Source: Phycisphaerae bacterium (GTDB lineage: Bacteria > Planctomycetota > Phycisphaerae > Sedimentisphaerales > Anaerohalosphaeraceae). From it: a stretch of 11,700 nt of DNA. Positions 1-8,954 of this stretch are shown piece after piece. Within the stretch, counting starts at the first letter, position 1. Each line of letters opens with the position of its first letter. The stretch is taken from NCBI GenBank assembly GCA_007121565.1, contig SKKI01000003.1:1-11700 (forward strand), read 5' to 3'. Below the pieces are notes generated by a model. The model was not told where the DNA came from. It did not search any database and saw only the letters and a list, made by a program, of their open reading frames with translations. The translations under genes were made by a program, and so were the position numbers.

Positions 1-293
1 ATACGGAGATGGCCCAATGCGTGATCGAGACCTTCCTCGATGATATTCCCAAACAAATTGAATCCCTGAAGGCCGCGATGGACGGCGCCGAGGCCGAAGC
101 GGTTGAACGAATCGCCCATACTATCAAGGGCGCCGCGGCCAATATCGGGGGCGAGGCGCTGCGCGAGCAGGCCGCCGAGATCGAAGCGGCCTGCAAAGCC
201 GGCCATCTGGACTGTCTGGGGCAGTACGTGCCCCGAATCGAACAGCAATTTGACCGGCTCAAAGAGAAACTGGATAACCGTGACTCCAAGTGA
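1..293 (+). CDS. HPt phosphotransfer domain, C-terminal end of a protein that starts left of the window
   Basis: This is a histidine phosphotransfer (HPt) domain, which passes phosphoryl groups between receiver domains in phosphorelays. Counting from the ATG at 9, the motif AHTIKGAAANIGG places the phospho-accepting His at residue 37 (codon 117-119). The family's helical pattern continues after it (L..QAAEIEAAC.AG.L). The reading frame is open to the left edge, and the codons before that ATG (Thr-Glu) continue the first HPt helix, which normally starts further upstream. The ATG at 9 is therefore probably internal, and the domain is probably the tail of a hybrid sensor kinase or similar multidomain protein. 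It ends 17 bases before the next gene, a receiver protein, which is a natural phosphorelay partner. A free-standing HPt protein starting at 9 is less likely. The HPt identity is firm; the parent protein cannot be seen. Confidence 0.85.
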   Translation, partial: TEMAQCVIETFLDDIPKQIESLKAAMDGAEAEAVERIAHTIKGAAANIGGEALREQAAEIEAACKAGHLDCLGQYVPRIEQQFDRLKEKLDNRDSK

Positions 294-310
294 AAAAGGA
301 TCGATGACCG

Positions 311-712
311 ATGATGGAAACCAAATGTCTGATTGTAGAAGATGATTTTACCTCGCGGACGATTTTACAAAAGCTGCTGTCCGACTACGCCGAGTGCCAT
401 ATTGCTGTCAATGGCAAAGAGGCGGTTGCCGCGTTCAAAGCGGCGCTGGACAGCGGCCAACCTTACGACCTGGTCTGTTTGGATATTATGATGCCCGAGA
501 AGGACGGACAGGATGCCCTCAAGCAGATGCGGCAGCTTGAAGAAGATAGCGGCACGCTGTCCACACAGGGCGCCCGGATTGTGATGACCACCGCGCTGAA
601 CGATATGAAGAATGTTAAACATGCCTATCACAGCCTGTGCGATGGCTATTTGGTCAAACCCATCAGCAAGGCAAAACTCATTGAAGAGATGCAAAAATTG
701 GCCGTACTGTAA
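311..712 (+). CDS. Stand-alone CheY-like response regulator (receiver domain only)
   Basis: A 133-residue protein made of one receiver domain with no output domain. The key residues are present: acidic pair D11/D12, phospho-acceptor D58 in CLDIMMPEKDG, T94 with A95 after strand 4, and K116 in the YLVKP motif. It should be phosphorylated on D58 by CheA or by way of the neighbouring HPt protein, and should act through protein contacts. It has an insertion of about ten residues between helix 3 and strand 4 (around residues 77-87), making it longer than the CheY at 749. The start has two adjacent ATG codons (311 and 314), and a purine-rich AAAAAGGA sits 10-13 bases upstream. An ATG at 304 is out of frame. 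It lies between the HPt gene and cheY, so it may be a second chemotaxis regulator, a phosphate sink, or the partner of the HPt-bearing kinase. Which of these applies is not decided by sequence. Confidence 0.9.
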   Translation: MMETKCLIVEDDFTSRTILQKLLSDYAECHIAVNGKEAVAAFKAALDSGQPYDLVCLDIMMPEKDGQDALKQMRQLEEDSGTLSTQGARIVMTTALNDMKNVKHAYHSLCDGYLVKPISKAKLIEEMQKLAVL

Positions 713-748
713 GCAAACGAATAATCTTACTATCAGAAAGGCAGGACC

Positions 749-1123
749 ATGGCTAAATCACTGATGATTGTGGATGACTCGGCGACGATGCGCAAGATCA
801 TCATGCGAACGGTTCGGATGTCGGGTCTGGAGTTCGACCGCACCGAAGAGGCCGGCAACGGCAAAGAGGCGCTGGACAAGCTGCAGGGCGATCCGGTGGA
901 TATCGTACTGTGCGATATCAATATGCCCGAGATGTCCGGCAGCGAAATGGTTAAAGAGGCGCGCAAGCTGGACTGCTGCAAGGAGACCAAGATCGTGATG
1001 GTCTCGACCGAAAGCGGCCAGGACATGATTGACGGCCTGATGGCCGACGGCGCCAACGGCTACATCACCAAGCCGTTTACCCCCGAAAAATTCCAGGAAA
1101 AGCTGACTCCCCTTATGAACTGA
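749..1123 (+). CDS. cheY: Chemotaxis response regulator CheY
   Basis: A 124-residue single receiver domain of standard CheY length. D9/D10 form the Mg site, D56 in LCDINMPEMSG is the phospho-acceptor, T87 lies in the MVSTES strand-4 motif, and K108 lies in YITKPF. The N-terminus (IVDDSATMRKII) is the typical CheY pattern. In chemotaxis, CheA-P phosphorylates this protein, which then diffuses to the flagellar motor switch and biases rotation. The residue after T87 is Glu rather than the Ala of E. coli CheY, which fits the CheY type found beside CheX/CheD systems. It starts 36 bases after the previous gene, with GAAAGG at 736-741 as ribosome site, and is followed 27 bases later by cheX. Of the two receiver-only proteins here this is the better candidate for the motor-binding CheY. 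That ranking is inference from its closer match to CheY. Confidence 0.93.
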   Translation: MAKSLMIVDDSATMRKIIMRTVRMSGLEFDRTEEAGNGKEALDKLQGDPVDIVLCDINMPEMSGSEMVKEARKLDCCKETKIVMVSTESGQDMIDGLMADGANGYITKPFTPEKFQEKLTPLMN

Positions 1124-1150
1124 CATAAATAGACTCCAGGAGATTGGACC

Positions 1151-1693
1151 ATGTTAGACCAACTGACACTCAGTGATGTCGTCATCGACGCCGCGCGCGA
1201 GGTATTCGAGACGATGATTTTTATGGACATCGAGACCCCCAGCGATGCCCAGCCGGCCGTGACCGGGCAGGCCATCACCGGCTCAATTCATTTCAAATCC
1301 AAAAGCGACTCCGACCTGGTCATCGACGGCAAGTCCATGCTCGGCTCGATTACGTTCAAAGGCATGCTGGAAGGCTGCCTGACAATCAGTGTCGGACAAA
1401 GCTGCGCCGAGTGCATCGCCAAGAATATGCTCGGTATGGAACCGGACGAGCCCCTTGCGATCAACGACGTGTGCGACGCGATTGGTGAGGTGTCCAACAT
1501 GGTGATGGGCAGCATCAAAACGCGGATTCAGGACATCTATACCGATATCGAAGTGTCGATCCCCTCGGTTGTGACCGGCTGTGAAATGCACAATTCGCTC
1601 GGCGAAAACGTCTCCAAAGTGGTGGCAAGTGCCTGGCTGGATGAACAGGAAGCGATTGAATTTACATTTCTGTATCGTGAGGCCGCAAGCTGA
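1151..1693 (+). CDS. cheX: CheX-like chemotaxis phosphatase
   Basis: A 180-residue protein with the CheX/CheC fold signature. The segment DAIGEVSNMVMGSIK (residues 109-123) carries the catalytic E-x-x-N pair as E113 and N116. In the CheC/CheX/FliY family these residues enter the CheY active site and speed dephosphorylation. Only one clear E-x-x-N motif is present, which fits CheX rather than the two-site CheC. An N-terminal helix (IDAAREVFETMIFMDI) and a following beta-rich stretch (residues 42-80) also match the family. The start has a strong AGGAGA at 1138-1143, seven bases before the ATG. Lying directly after cheY and before cheA, it is most likely the phosphatase for one or both receivers encoded upstream. 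CheC is the alternative, but the single motif argues against it. Confidence 0.88.
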   Translation: MLDQLTLSDVVIDAAREVFETMIFMDIETPSDAQPAVTGQAITGSIHFKSKSDSDLVIDGKSMLGSITFKGMLEGCLTISVGQSCAECIAKNMLGMEPDEPLAINDVCDAIGEVSNMVMGSIKTRIQDIYTDIEVSIPSVVTGCEMHNSLGENVSKVVASAWLDEQEAIEFTFLYREAAS

Positions 1694-1771
1694 GGCCCCC
1701 GATGACAGAACGAACCGCACAATGTCATATTTCGCTGGAATCGCTGATTTAAGTATCCGGAAAGCAGGACT

Positions 1772-3889
1772 ATGGACAGCAAAGAACAACTTGCCGGGCT
1801 GCTTGAGCAGGCCGCCGCAAAAGTCACATTGCTCGATGTGCAGGATACGTCCGATATTTGCGGATTTGAAGACCTGCTCGGCCAACTGAACACGCTTGCC
1901 CAACAGCACGCCCAGGCCGACGATGCGCTGCAGGCGTTTTGTCAGGTCAGCCGGGATGCCGCCGAATGGGCGCATCTGCTGGCCGAGGCTCAACCAGAGC
2001 AGGCCGAGACCCAGATCGATGCGATCAGCTCGGCGGTGATGCAGATGCAGCAGCTTTTGGAGGACGCCGCGTCCGATAAAACAGAGCCGGACAACTCGAC
2101 CGCCGAGGCGACTGCCATTGCCGAGGAGGACATCCCGCTGATCCAGGATTTTATCGCCGAATCGCGCGAGCACATCGAGGCGGCCGAGGCGGCCCTGCTG
2201 GAGCTGGAGGCCGATCCCAAAAACAGCGAAACGCTCAACCAGATATTCCGTTCGTTTCACACGATCAAGGGGATGGCGGGATTTCTGAACTTGACCGAGA
2301 TCAGCCAACTGGCCCACGCCGCGGAAAACCTGCTCGATATGGCCCGCAAAGAGCAATTGATATTGATCGACGCCAACTGCGACGCGGTGTTCAGTTCCAT
2401 TGACATGCTCAAAGGCATGCTGGTCGCCCTTGACAAGGCCATTGACGCCGGCGCCGCTCCGGGTCGCCCCGAGGGACTGGCGGATTTACTGAATCATCTT
2501 CATTGCTGCGCCGACGACCAGGCGCAGCAGCCCGCTGAGCCGCAGCAAACGGCCAAACCGACGTCCCAACCGGACAGCGGATCGGACAGCGTGCCGGACA
2601 ACGCCCCGAAAAACACCGACAGCAACAGCGCCGGCCATGCCGCTGCGGTAGAGAAGATCAAGGTCAGCACCACCAAGCTCGATGACCTGATCAATATGAC
2701 CGGAGAGCTGGCAATCGGGCAGTTGATGATCGACGAGGAAGTTAAACATGCTCTCGATACCGACAGCGATCTGTTTCGCAAGGTGGCCCTGCAGAACAAA
2801 ATCGTTCGCGAGCTTCAGGAACTGTCCATGTCGATGCGGATGGTGCCGATCCAGGGCGCGTTTCAGAAGATGGGACGCCTGGTGCGCGACCTGTCCCGCA
2901 AATCGGCCAAACAGGTCAAGCTGCTGACCTACGGCGAAGAGACCGAACTGGATCGCAACATCGTCGATAAAATCACCGATCCACTGGTTCACATGATTCG
3001 CAACTCGGTCGATCACGGCATCGAATCGCCGCAGCAGCGGGCTGAAAAAGGCAAGCCCGAACAGGGTATCGTGCGGCTCAGCGCGTCGCACCAGGCGGGC
3101 AATGTGGTGATCGAAATCGAAGATGACGGCCGGGGATTGCGCCGCGAAAAACTGATTCAAAAGGCCCTCGAGAAAGGCCTGATATCCGAGCATCAGGAAC
3201 TCAGCGACGAGGAGGCCTTTCGGCTGATCTTTCACGCCGGCTTTTCCACCGCCGAGCAGATCTCCGACGTCTCCGGCCGCGGGGTGGGGATGGATGTCGT
3301 ACGCAAAAATATCGAAAGTCTCGGCGGCAAAACCGATATCCGCAGCGTCCCGGACAAGGGCACGACCTTTATCATTCGCCTGCCGCTGACCCTGGCGATT
3401 ATTGACGGCCAGATTGTAACCGTCAGCGATCAGCGCTACATTGTACCGATCAATTCCATTGTCGGCAGCGTGCGCCCGACAAGCGAGCAAATCTCGACAG
3501 TCCAGCAGCGCGCCGAGATGGTCTTAATCCGCGGCGAATTAATCCCCCTGGTGCGCCTGGGGCAACTGTTTGAGGTCGCCGGCGCCGTTGACGACCCGAC
3601 CGCCGGACTGCTGGTCGTGGTCGAAGAAGGCAGCCGAAAATGCGCCCTGCTGGTCGATGACCTGATCGGCCAGCAGCAGGTGGTCATCAAAAATCTGTCC
3701 GGCCTGGGCAAGATCAAAGGCATCTCCGGCGGGGCGATCATGGGCGACGGACGCATCAGCCTGATCCTGGACATCCCCGGCCTGATTGAGCTGGGCCAGG
3801 AAACCTCTTGTGTACCGGACAATCAGCAAGCACAAAAACAGACTGCATATAAATCGGAAACCGGCGATGCTCAAGACAACGGAAATTGA
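1772..3889 (+). CDS. cheA: Chemotaxis histidine kinase CheA
   Basis: A 705-residue cytoplasmic kinase that receives receptor signals and phosphorylates CheY and CheB. Residues 1-118 are helical, Ala/Gln-rich and not assignable. An HPt (P1) domain follows at about 119-225 with phospho-His H163 in SFHTIKGMAGF. A Gln/Pro/Ser/Asp-rich linker spans 248-291, where no P2 CheY-docking domain is recognisable. The dimerisation domain (P3) is at about 293-357. The ATPase (P4) has N-box N411 in HMIRNSVDHGIE, G1 box DDGRG (451-455) and G2 box GRGVGMD (502-508). The CheW-like coupling domain (P5) is at about 540-676, followed by a polar tail of about 28 residues. The ATG at 1772 is preceded by GGAAAG seven bases upstream. 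A 78-base gap separates it from cheX, the widest in the operon. Its 3' end overlaps cheR by 23 bases. All catalytic motifs are intact. Confidence 0.96.
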   Translation: MDSKEQLAGLLEQAAAKVTLLDVQDTSDICGFEDLLGQLNTLAQQHAQADDALQAFCQVSRDAAEWAHLLAEAQPEQAETQIDAISSAVMQMQQLLEDAASDKTEPDNSTAEATAIAEEDIPLIQDFIAESREHIEAAEAALLELEADPKNSETLNQIFRSFHTIKGMAGFLNLTEISQLAHAAENLLDMARKEQLILIDANCDAVFSSIDMLKGMLVALDKAIDAGAAPGRPEGLADLLNHLHCCADDQAQQPAEPQQTAKPTSQPDSGSDSVPDNAPKNTDSNSAGHAAAVEKIKVSTTKLDDLINMTGELAIGQLMIDEEVKHALDTDSDLFRKVALQNKIVRELQELSMSMRMVPIQGAFQKMGRLVRDLSRKSAKQVKLLTYGEETELDRNIVDKITDPLVHMIRNSVDHGIESPQQRAEKGKPEQGIVRLSASHQAGNVVIEIEDDGRGLRREKLIQKALEKGLISEHQELSDEEAFRLIFHAGFSTAEQISDVSGRGVGMDVVRKNIESLGGKTDIRSVPDKGTTFIIRLPLTLAIIDGQIVTVSDQRYIVPINSIVGSVRPTSEQISTVQQRAEMVLIRGELIPLVRLGQLFEVAGAVDDPTAGLLVVVEEGSRKCALLVDDLIGQQQVVIKNLSGLGKIKGISGGAIMGDGRISLILDIPGLIELGQETSCVPDNQQAQKQTAYKSETGDAQDNGN

Positions 3890-4721
3890 TGATAAGCTGA
3901 CGCTGACCGAGCGTGAATTTGAGCAGATCAGCGAGATGGTCTACAACCACTGCGGCATCAACCTGCACGACGGGAAAAAAGAGCTGGTGCGCTCACGGCT
4001 GGCCAAGATACTCAGACAGCGGCAGTTTCATTCGTTCTCGCACTATATGGACTATGTCGCCTCGGACAGCAGTGGTCAGGCCTTTTCCGAGCTGATCGAC
4101 TCGCTGAGTACGAACCTGACCAGTTTTTTCCGAGAGGCGATTCATTTTGAATACCTGGCCACTGTCTATCTGCCCGAGTTGATCGCCCAACGAAAGGACG
4201 CCAACCAACTGCGCCTGCGGGGCTGGAGCGCGGGCTGCTCATCCGGCGAAGAGCCGTACTCCATCGCCATCACGCTGCTGGAGGCCCTGCACGACCGCTC
4301 GCGCTGGGATGTGAAGCTGCTGGCCTCGGACATCTCCACGCGCATCCTCCACCGCGCCCGGGAAGGGGTCTATGAACACGAGCGGATCGCGCCGGTTTCA
4401 GCGGCCCTGAAAAACCGCTACCTGATACAGCGCAAACACAGAGATCAAAAACGCTATGAAGTGGCTCCGGCATTGCGTCAATTGATCGTCTTTAAGTACG
4501 TCAACCTGATGGAAGAATGGCCGTTTCGCGGGCCGTTCGATTTTATCTTTTGCAGAAATGTCATGATTTACTTTGATAAACCGACCCAGCAGCGATTGAT
4601 CAATCGTTTCTGTCAGGTCTTGGCGCCGGGTGGAATCTTGTTTACCGGACACTCCGAATCACTGACAGGCATCCGTCATAACTTCCGGTATGTCCAGCCC
4701 ACGATCTACAAGAAAGGATGA
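3867..4721 (+). CDS. cheR: Chemotaxis protein methyltransferase CheR
   Basis: A 284-residue SAM-dependent methyltransferase that methylates glutamates on chemoreceptors for adaptation. The N-terminal helical domain runs to about residue 95 and ends in the family motif STNLTSFFRE (81-90). The SAM-binding domain shows GWSAGCSSGEEPYSIA (119-134), an acidic SAM-contact motif ASDIS (153-157), FCRNVMIYFD (228-237) and the late GHSESL motif (261-266). The frame is open upstream to an ATG at 3786, but those 27 extra residues lie inside the cheA coding region and do not resemble CheR. The ATG at 3867 gives the usual family length and N-terminus. The gene therefore starts 23 bases before the cheA stop, and its stop overlaps the first possible cheD start (ATGA, 4718-4721), suggesting translational coupling. 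No pentapeptide-binding tail or other extra domain is seen. Confidence 0.95.
   Translation: MLKTTEIDDKLTLTEREFEQISEMVYNHCGINLHDGKKELVRSRLAKILRQRQFHSFSHYMDYVASDSSGQAFSELIDSLSTNLTSFFREAIHFEYLATVYLPELIAQRKDANQLRLRGWSAGCSSGEEPYSIAITLLEALHDRSRWDVKLLASDISTRILHRAREGVYEHERIAPVSAALKNRYLIQRKHRDQKRYEVAPALRQLIVFKYVNLMEEWPFRGPFDFIFCRNVMIYFDKPTQQRLINRFCQVLAPGGILFTGHSESLTGIRHNFRYVQPTIYKKG
4711..4718 (+). promoter_or_regulatory. Ribosome binding site that decides the cheD start
   Basis: AGAAAGGA ends on the A of the first possible ATG (4718) and lies eight bases before the second in-frame ATG (4727). The normal spacing favours 4727 as the real cheD start. The site lies inside the last codons of cheR, so cheD translation is probably coupled to cheR. 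Confidence 0.55.
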
Positions 4722-4726
4722 CGATC

Positions 4727-6281
<1,555 letters not shown>

Positions 6282-6322
6282 GGGATACCGACCCGATCCG
6301 CAGCCGGCACCAAAGCAGAGGA

Positions 6323-6679
6323 TTATTGCTGATAGGCGATTGGCACCAGGCAGATAAACCGCGCCGGCGCTGTGTCCGAGCGGTTTTTGAATCGATGCTT
6401 CTCGTCGGGCATCACCAATACGACGTCATTGGCCACCAGAAGCTTATCGCCGTCGGGCGTGACCATCGCAATGTCTCCCTCAAGGACAATCACCTCATGC
6501 TCAAACCCATGCGCATGAAACGGCGTATGCCCGTCCGGGGCCAGTTCAAACAGCCGCATCGCAACCGTCGGGGCGTTATCGTCGGGTCCGAACAGCACCC
6601 GAACCGTTACCCCCTCGGCGCCTTCCATCCTCACCGGTTCAGCGGGCACATCAAGCATCTTTTTGAGTATCATCGGCAT
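6323..6679 (-). CDS. Small single-domain cupin protein
   Basis: A 118-residue cupin_2-type beta-barrel. Motif 1 is HAHGFEHEVIVLEG, with likely metal ligands H55, H57 and H61 (or E60/E62). Motif 2 is PDEKHRFKN, with H95 as the fourth ligand. With one barrel and no other domain, its activity cannot be predicted: such proteins may be metal-dependent enzymes, small-molecule binders or stress-related proteins. The first ATG (6679) is followed by a second at 6673. An AAAGG overlapping the end of the upstream kinase gene is 4 bases from the first and 10 from the second, so the true start may be 6673. It lies eight bases after the HDOD-kinase stop on the same strand, so it is probably the last gene of that operon. 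Its involvement in signalling is inferred only from position. Confidence 0.85.
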   Translation of the reverse strand: MPMILKKMLDVPAEPVRMEGAEGVTVRVLFGPDDNAPTVAMRLFELAPDGHTPFHAHGFEHEVIVLEGDIAMVTPDGDKLLVANDVVLVMPDEKHRFKNRSDTAPARFICLVPIAYQQ

Positions 6680-6687
6680 CGGGCCTT

Positions 6688-8925
6688 TCAGGCTTTGGGT
6701 AATTGAACAAATACCGTCGTCCCTTGGTCGGGGACGCTTTCAAGCCGCAGTGTTGCGTCGTTAAGCTGCAGCAGCCGGCGGGCGTGGGCCAGGCCCATCC
6801 CGCGCCGCCGTCCGGCCGGGCAGCGCGAAAAGAACGGCTCGGCGGCCTTGTGCTGTGTGTCGCTGTCCATCCCGCAGCCGGCATCACGAATCGTCAGTTG
6901 AACCGCATTCTGACCGTCCTGCGGGCGAGATTCGATCCAGATCGGACCGTTCTGGCCGGGATAAGACTGCACCGCGTTGCTGAAAATATGCGACAACGCC
7001 TCGGCAACCTGGTGGGCGTCCACATACACCGACTCATCCCTTTGGACGGTCGCCTCAAGCTCAAGGCTGCCAAACGCATGCCGGGCGCATGTTTTCTCGG
7101 CGGCTTTATCAATCAGTTCGCCCAGCGAGACGGGGCGTTTCTCCGGCTGCGGCGGCCGGGCAAAGCTCATCAGGTCGGCAATGATCTGCGAAACCTCTTC
7201 GGTGCGCTGCTGAATTTGTCCAAGCATCTGCGTTTTGGTGTCGTCCTGCTCATCGGTCATCAGCAACTGCACGCGGCCGGAGATCACCGCCAGCGGATTG
7301 TTCAGTTCGTGCGCCGCCCCGGCGGCCATCTCCGCCAATCCCTGCATCGAGGCGGTTTTGGCCAATTCCGTGCGTGTCCGCCGCAGTGCGCCGAGTACAT
7401 GAACAAACCGATCGGACAGCTCATCATGCTTTTGGATATTCATCGCCATCGTCATCGCAAAGGCCGCCGTCCGACACGCCGTAGCGCAATGGCGCGCATC
7501 CGGCTCGGTCGGCTCGGTCAGCTCAAAGGCCAGCAGCCCGGCCACCTTGTCCTTGACCGCCAGCGGCGCAATGCGCATTTGAGGCGGATTCATGTCCGCG
7601 TCAATCGCCTCGAGCAGCCAGGGCGCAACCCGGCTGACAGCAGCGATGCCGAATTCATTTTCAAATGCCTCCGGAACAACCGGCCTGTCGCCGGGCGGTC
7701 GAACGGCAGCGACACTGGTTTTGCCGTCCCGTGCGGCGGTCACCATTTCAAGGCTCGCCTCGGGCACATCAACCGCATCGCCGAGCACCACCACCGCCGT
7801 CGTTCCGCAGGCGTGCTGTTTCTGCCAGAACAGGGCAAACTGCTCGGCCACCTCAATCGGGCCGCTGTAGGCGGAAATATCATCCAGAAAGGCGTCAATA
7901 AGATCATTTTGCCCGCTCATCGCTGTCGTGCTGCGCGACTGCTGTCCAAGCTGGCGGTTGTCGCGCGCCAGCCCCACAGCCGTCTGCTGAACGGCGGCCG
8001 CATACGCCCCGGCGCCTTCACGAGGCGTCCATTGAATCATCTGGCACTGGCGCGTGACATTCAGCGGCAGCTCCTCGCGGACCTGCCGGACCTGCTCATC
8101 GGTCAGTCCAAGAAACCGGACCCACTCCTGCGTGTCGGACGGATCGGCATACGTGCCGCTTTGCCCGATGGCCGACAGCCGTGCCAGACGATCGGCCAGC
8201 GCGACCACCGCCGGCAGCAGCGGCTCGGACTGCAGCGCAGCGACGGACTGCGGATCGGTGTGGTGCAGCCAGATACAGGCCGTAATGGCCTCGGGAAGCT
8301 GCCATTTTTCCGCCAGCCGCTTGCCCAGCGAGGCATGATCCAGACCCAACTGGGCCTGTTCAACATCGCACAGCTCCTGTCCCGTATCGCGGGCCTGGCC
8401 CACCAGCCGCTCAAAGCTTTTGGGCATCGTCTCATCAAGAGCGGACTTGCCGATGTCGTGCAGCAGCCCGGCCAGGTAGGCCGCCTGCCGCTGTTCAGGC
8501 GGCAGCACAAAATGGGCCAGGGCCTCGGCGCAGCAGGCCGCAGCCAAACTGTGCAGGGCCAGTTGCCGACGGGGCAAAAGCCGCCGGCTGTCGTTTTCGG
8601 CGGCCCAGTTCAGCGTCGGAAACACCTTGGCCGACAGGATGACCTCGCGCAGCGCTTCGCGCGGCAGTCGTGCTGCCGCCTCGGCGATCGTCGGACGTCC
8701 GCCGGCAAATGAAATGTTCTGCTGGGCCGCCTGTGAGATGATGTTCGCGCTCAGGGCCGAGTCGGTCTGAATAATACCGGCCATCCGCTGCCTATCGCAG
8801 GCCGGCTCGGCCAGCAGCGTCAGCAACTCAGCGGCGATTTCCGGCAGGGTCGAGATTCCCCCCGCCTGACGCAGAATACGTTCGATTTGTCGGGCAGCCA
8901 TCCGCTGCCGGTCAGGTTTAGTCAT
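6688..8925 (-). CDS. Soluble HDOD-domain sensor histidine kinase
   Basis: A 745-residue protein with no signal peptide or membrane segment seen. Residues about 17-290 form an HDOD domain (ISTLPEIAAELL near the start). HD-type metal-site residues are retained: H125, H156-D157 in GLLHDIGK, H197, H221/H222 and D245 in LADRLA. Residues about 340-495 look like a degenerate GAF-type sensor region, a weak assignment. The kinase core has phospho-acceptor H539 in GAAHELNNPLAVISG, N-box N650 in HIFSNAVQSYP, G1 box DAGCG (681-685) and a G2-type GMGLA motif (709-713), ending in GTTVFVQLP. It is likely a cytosolic sensor that autophosphorylates and passes phosphate to the HTH-receiver protein encoded 29 bases upstream. 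Its signal is unknown. A GAGAGG-type site precedes the ATG. A long open frame on the opposite strand (6703-8712) is a shadow of this gene. Confidence 0.9.
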   Translation of the reverse strand: MTKPDRQRMAARQIERILRQAGGISTLPEIAAELLTLLAEPACDRQRMAGIIQTDSALSANIISQAAQQNISFAGGRPTIAEAAARLPREALREVILSAKVFPTLNWAAENDSRRLLPRRQLALHSLAAACCAEALAHFVLPPEQRQAAYLAGLLHDIGKSALDETMPKSFERLVGQARDTGQELCDVEQAQLGLDHASLGKRLAEKWQLPEAITACIWLHHTDPQSVAALQSEPLLPAVVALADRLARLSAIGQSGTYADPSDTQEWVRFLGLTDEQVRQVREELPLNVTRQCQMIQWTPREGAGAYAAAVQQTAVGLARDNRQLGQQSRSTTAMSGQNDLIDAFLDDISAYSGPIEVAEQFALFWQKQHACGTTAVVVLGDAVDVPEASLEMVTAARDGKTSVAAVRPPGDRPVVPEAFENEFGIAAVSRVAPWLLEAIDADMNPPQMRIAPLAVKDKVAGLLAFELTEPTEPDARHCATACRTAAFAMTMAMNIQKHDELSDRFVHVLGALRRTRTELAKTASMQGLAEMAAGAAHELNNPLAVISGRVQLLMTDEQDDTKTQMLGQIQQRTEEVSQIIADLMSFARPPQPEKRPVSLGELIDKAAEKTCARHAFGSLELEATVQRDESVYVDAHQVAEALSHIFSNAVQSYPGQNGPIWIESRPQDGQNAVQLTIRDAGCGMDSDTQHKAAEPFFSRCPAGRRRGMGLAHARRLLQLNDATLRLESVPDQGTTVFVQLPKA

Positions 8926-8954
8926 TGAGGCAACACCCCTCTCACTGCTGTCAC

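Noticed and set aside
1702..1752. A 16-codon open frame in the cheX-cheA gap, preceded by GAGG six bases upstream
   Set aside because: It is too short to judge and has no recognisable content. It ends 19 bases before the cheA ATG, so a leader-peptide role is conceivable, but nothing beyond chance supports it.
1283..3490. Long minus-strand open frames (1283-2356 and 2486-3490) opposite cheX and cheA
   Set aside because: Both lie across the coding strand of well-supported genes, show low-complexity shadow composition and have no domain motifs.
3786..3866. 27-residue N-terminal extension of CheR
   Set aside because: It lies within cheA, is not CheR-like, and would exceed the usual family length. 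The ATG at 3867 fits the family N-terminus.
6282..6322. Possible bidirectional terminator between convergent cheB and cupin genes
   Set aside because: No stem of useful length followed by a T-run could be found on either strand in this 41-base gap.
6703..8712. 669-codon open frame on the plus strand opposite the HDOD-kinase gene
   Set aside because: It is antisense to a gene with clear HDOD, HisKA and ATPase motifs. Its translation is Arg/His/Gly/Gln-rich without recognisable domains, as expected from a codon-bias shadow.
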